Origin: Acidobacteria bacterium UBA7540 | GTDB taxonomy: Bacteria > Acidobacteriota > Terriglobia > UBA7540 | NCBI GenBank assembly: GCA_002478145.1 | Contig: DLMI01000180.1 | Coordinates: forward strand, 6,178-70,177 | Direction: 5' to 3' | Length of the DNA stretch: 64,000 nucleotides | Part shown: in pieces, positions 61,910-64,000 of the stretch | Position numbering within the stretch: the stretch's first letter is position 1 | How the letters are laid out: the number at the start of each line of letters is the position of its first letter | Notes under the pieces: generated by a model | What the model was told of the DNA's origin: nothing | What the model saw: only the letters and a program-made list of their open reading frames with translations | Databases searched by the model: none | Position numbers and translations under genes: made by a program

Positions 61910-62401
61910 ATGGGTGCAATTCGCGTTGGCAGGTTTTCGCGCGGTCTCTGGGGGATTGCTGCCGTTGTGGTGTTCGTCGCGGACCAGGTGACAAAGGCAG
62001 TGGTGAAGGGCTCGATCCCGGAGCACACGACGGTTCCACTTCTCCCTCACTTTTTCAACCTTATTCATACCAACAACGCGGGTGCTGCCTTTGGTCTATT
62101 CTCTGACTCGCCGGCGCCCTGGAAAACCGTGCTGCTCATCGTTATCTCGGGTGCGTTGCTGGCCACGGTGATTGCCGTCATGTGGCGAAACCAACGACTC
62201 CGGTGGGAGACGGGCGTGGGGCTTGCCCTGATTCTTGGCGGCGCGCTTTCCAATCTCTTCGATCGTATCCGGCTTGGTCGAGTCGTCGACTTCCTTGACG
62301 TTTACTACCGCAGCTATCACTGGCCCACGTTCAATCTTGCCGACAGCGCCATTGTGGTAGGAGCCGGGTTCCTGGTGTTCCAATTGCTTTTCTTGGAGTG
62401 A
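61910..62401 (+). CDS. lspA: Lipoprotein signal peptidase (signal peptidase II)
   Basis: Inner-membrane aspartyl protease that removes lipoprotein signal peptides, 163 residues with four membrane helices. Conserved blocks are present: VADQVTKAVV, NNAGAAFGLF, GALSNLFDRIRLGRVVDFLDV (first catalytic Asp) and FNLADSAIVVG (second). It would process the secretin, CusB and Ig-like lipoproteins of this window. ATG 61910 has no Shine-Dalgarno; the DNA ahead is a heptamer array, so translation initiation must rely on another feature. Confidence 0.95.
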   Translation: MGAIRVGRFSRGLWGIAAVVVFVADQVTKAVVKGSIPEHTTVPLLPHFFNLIHTNNAGAAFGLFSDSPAPWKTVLLIVISGALLATVIAVMWRNQRLRWETGVGLALILGGALSNLFDRIRLGRVVDFLDVYYRSYHWPTFNLADSAIVVGAGFLVFQLLFLE

Positions 62402-62804
62402 GGGAATCCATGTCTTTCTGGTCTGGTGTGGAGGGGATTTCCATTTGCCCCACGCGCCTCACTTTTTTGAAGTCGTCTGCGCCAGTGACAACGTGTTGCC
62501 ATGTATTTTCAAGGGGTTAGAAGAATGCCGAGGATATGTAGAAAAGTGCATACATGTGTCAATTTGGCACGCTTTGCGCTTCCCCCACTTGAGAGTAGGC
62601 CACATATGTAGCCCGGTATAGCTGAGCGCAAGAGGCAACTACGGAGATTCTTCGTCCCGACAAGTCGGGACTCAGAATGACAGGCGCTTCATGATGGGCC
62701 GGTGAGCATGAACTTCTTCGGCCAGACCTCCGCTTGCACTTGACGACGATGATTTTCATCTCCTTGGGCATGACAGGTCCGAAGATGGTCTGAGACTTCA
62801 ATCA
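62402..62804. other. Intergenic gap with a REP-like palindrome
   Basis: No gene is seen. Positions 62644-62683 carry the TGTCATTCTGAG-type palindrome in inverted orientation, with GTCCCGACAAGTCGGGAC as its hairpin. The upstream part is AT-richer and non-coding. Confidence 0.5.
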
Positions 62805-63791
62805 ATGGCCGAACAACCGCCATTTTCGAGTTTCGATTTTCGAGTTTCCAACTCCGAGGTGCGGAAATATGTAACCGGAGCGGAAGACGTCGGGGAGCGG
62901 CTCGACATCTTCCTAACGCGGCAGATGCCGGATTGGAGCCGCAGCCAGGTACTACGCCTGATTCGCTCGGGATTGGTCAGTGTCGGCGACCGCTTGGCCC
63001 GCAAGGGAGGGGAAGAGGTCCAAGCCGGCGATATCATCTCGGTGCGCGCGGAACGAGAAAAGCTGACGGCCACACCGGAGGCGTTGCCGCTTTGCATCGT
63101 TTACGAAGATGAAGATCTGCTGGTGGTGAACAAGCCAGCGGGAATGGTGGTGCACGTGGGAGCAGGCGTGAAATCAGGCACGCTGGTTAATGCGCTGCTG
63201 CACCATGTCAAGACTCTTTCCTCTGCCGGCGGCGCAGGGCGCCCTGGGATTGTGCATCGTCTGGATAAGATGACTTCGGGGTTGGTCGTCGTGGCGAAAA
63301 ACGATGCCGCGCACCGACAACTGGCAGAACAGTTCAAGTCGCGCGCGGTGCGCAAGGCCTATGCGCTTCTGGTCCACGGGCAGGTGAGCAGCGCGCAGGG
63401 TAAGATCTGTAAGCCGGTGGGGCGTGATCCCTTCCGGCGCACCCGAATGAGGGTGGGGGGGCTGCGCGCGCGGGAGGCACTCACCCGTTACGAGGTCATC
63501 CGCCGGTTCCGCGGCTTCACACTGCTCGAAGCCCACCCCGAAACTGGCCGAACGCACCAGATACGGGTCCACTTCGCAGCCCTCGGGCACCCCATCGTTG
63601 GCGACACAACTTATGGCGCGCCGGGCAAGCTCCACCTCGGAGGTGGGGAAGTGGCGACCCTTTCGCGGACCTTTCTGCACGCAGGTTTCTTGGAGTTCCA
63701 ACACCCGCGGATGCGCCGAGCGGTCAGCTTCTCGGCGCCGCTTCCTCCCGAACTGGAAGAATTCCTCGCTTCACTTTCAGAACGAGCGTGA
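62805..63791 (+). CDS. RluD-family pseudouridine synthase
   Basis: Converts specific uridines in large-subunit rRNA to pseudouridine, 328 residues. It has an S4 RNA-binding domain (about 28-85, ERLDIFLTRQMPDWSRSQVL) and a catalytic domain with the Asp in HRLDKMTSGLVV (about 151) and RTHQIRVHFA. The first 20 residues (after MAEQPP) come from a five-unit heptamer array at 62822-62856 and are not conserved in the family. ATG 62805 is the only close start. Whether it is RluD itself or a relative (RluC, RluA) is not clear. Confidence 0.9.
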   Translation: MAEQPPFSSFDFRVSNSEVRKYVTGAEDVGERLDIFLTRQMPDWSRSQVLRLIRSGLVSVGDRLARKGGEEVQAGDIISVRAEREKLTATPEALPLCIVYEDEDLLVVNKPAGMVVHVGAGVKSGTLVNALLHHVKTLSSAGGAGRPGIVHRLDKMTSGLVVVAKNDAAHRQLAEQFKSRAVRKAYALLVHGQVSSAQGKICKPVGRDPFRRTRMRVGGLRAREALTRYEVIRRFRGFTLLEAHPETGRTHQIRVHFAALGHPIVGDTTYGAPGKLHLGGGEVATLSRTFLHAGFLEFQHPRMRRAVSFSAPLPPELEEFLASLSERA

Positions 63792-63827
63792 CCATAGCAA
63801 GTCGTCAGTTCTCAGTATTCAACGGGT

Positions 63828-63980
63828 AGCGCAGAGTTTGTGCAGTTCAAACTCTGCGGCTCTTATTTTGATGATGTCCACTCATTGGTTAACACGTGGA
63901 CTCTATGTTGTTGCGCGAAGCTTGTTTTCGCTGAGAAGAGCAAAAAGCCGCAGAGTTTCTGAGAACCGAAACTCTGCGCT
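63828..63980. repeat. Inverted pair of CGCAGAG palindromes
   Basis: Hairpin 1 at 63828-63861 (AGCGCAGAGTTTG and its complement) and hairpin 2 at 63946-63980 (AGCCGCAGAGTTTC and its complement) stand in mirror orientation, 85 bases apart. They share CGCAGAG/CTCTGCG with the REP island at 35486. No gene is present after the RluD-family gene. Confidence 0.6.
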
Positions 63981-64000
63981 TGTATCTTGCTTTGGCCGTT

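Overview
The window is about 64 kb of GC-rich bacterial chromosome that most resembles an Acidobacteriota genome. The supporting signs are an Oar-like TonB-dependent receptor with a carboxypeptidase-regulatory-like domain, a large multi-PAS hybrid histidine kinase, a gspD/pil-type secretion cluster, exported Ig-like and matrixin proteins, and many palindromic or short-period intergenic repeats. No rRNA or phylogenetic marker was compared, so the assignment is an inference.

Layout. 1-3.8 kb: an Fe-S/FAD electron-transfer pair, a family 2 glycosyltransferase, and a TauE/SafE permease with its DUF1634 partner. 4-7.6 kb: an exported glycine-zipper protein and the TonB-dependent receptor (minus strand). 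7.7-9.7 kb: a tandem duplication carrying two small exported proteins, two near-identical terminators, a broken Fur copy and an intact Fur. 11.2-20.7 kb: one long plus-strand operon for a hybrid type II secretion/type IV pilus machine (secretin, two prepilins, GspF, GspE, PilM/N/O-like proteins, a PilP/GspC-like protein and a GspK/G-like tip pseudopilin). 21.1-24 kb: an Ig-like lipoprotein, an exported protein and a matrixin-like protease that may be clients of the machine. 24.3-29.5 kb: a short exported protein, an RmlD-like reductase, a degenerate receiver, a metallo-beta-lactamase-fold hydrolase, MarR and DUF2254. 29.8-33.7 kb: the hybrid kinase. 34.5-41.7 kb: a duplicated-domain exported protein, a RAYT/REP island, a GH3 beta-glucosidase and a three-gene SRPBCC/membrane operon. 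42.6-46.7 kb: a small hypothetical protein, glmS, a Mut7-C protein and an XRE regulator. 46.8-49 kb: an M28 peptidase. 49.6 kb: tRNA-Ser. 50-56.4 kb: a CusCBA-like heavy-metal RND operon led by a small Cys/His protein. 56.6-58.5 kb: a broken integrase-type transposase, tRNA-Gln and a TonB protein. 58.9-63.8 kb: ileS, lspA and an RluD-family pseudouridine synthase.

The most unusual property is in the DNA rather than in one gene. At about fourteen places the intergenic sequence is made of degenerate tandem units of exactly seven bases. Each locus has its own consensus, yet the seven-base phase is kept. Many loci are arranged as two inverted arms around a core. The arrays abut the start codons of glmS and lspA and the 5' end of tRNA-Ser, and they form the coding ends of a prepilin, an RluD protein and an SRPBCC protein. 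They resemble in form, but not in sequence, the short tandem heptamer repeats of cyanobacteria. Separate classes of REP-like palindromes and a small MITE-like element sit between cistrons of two operons, and an island of such palindromes surrounds two remnants of REP-associated transposases.
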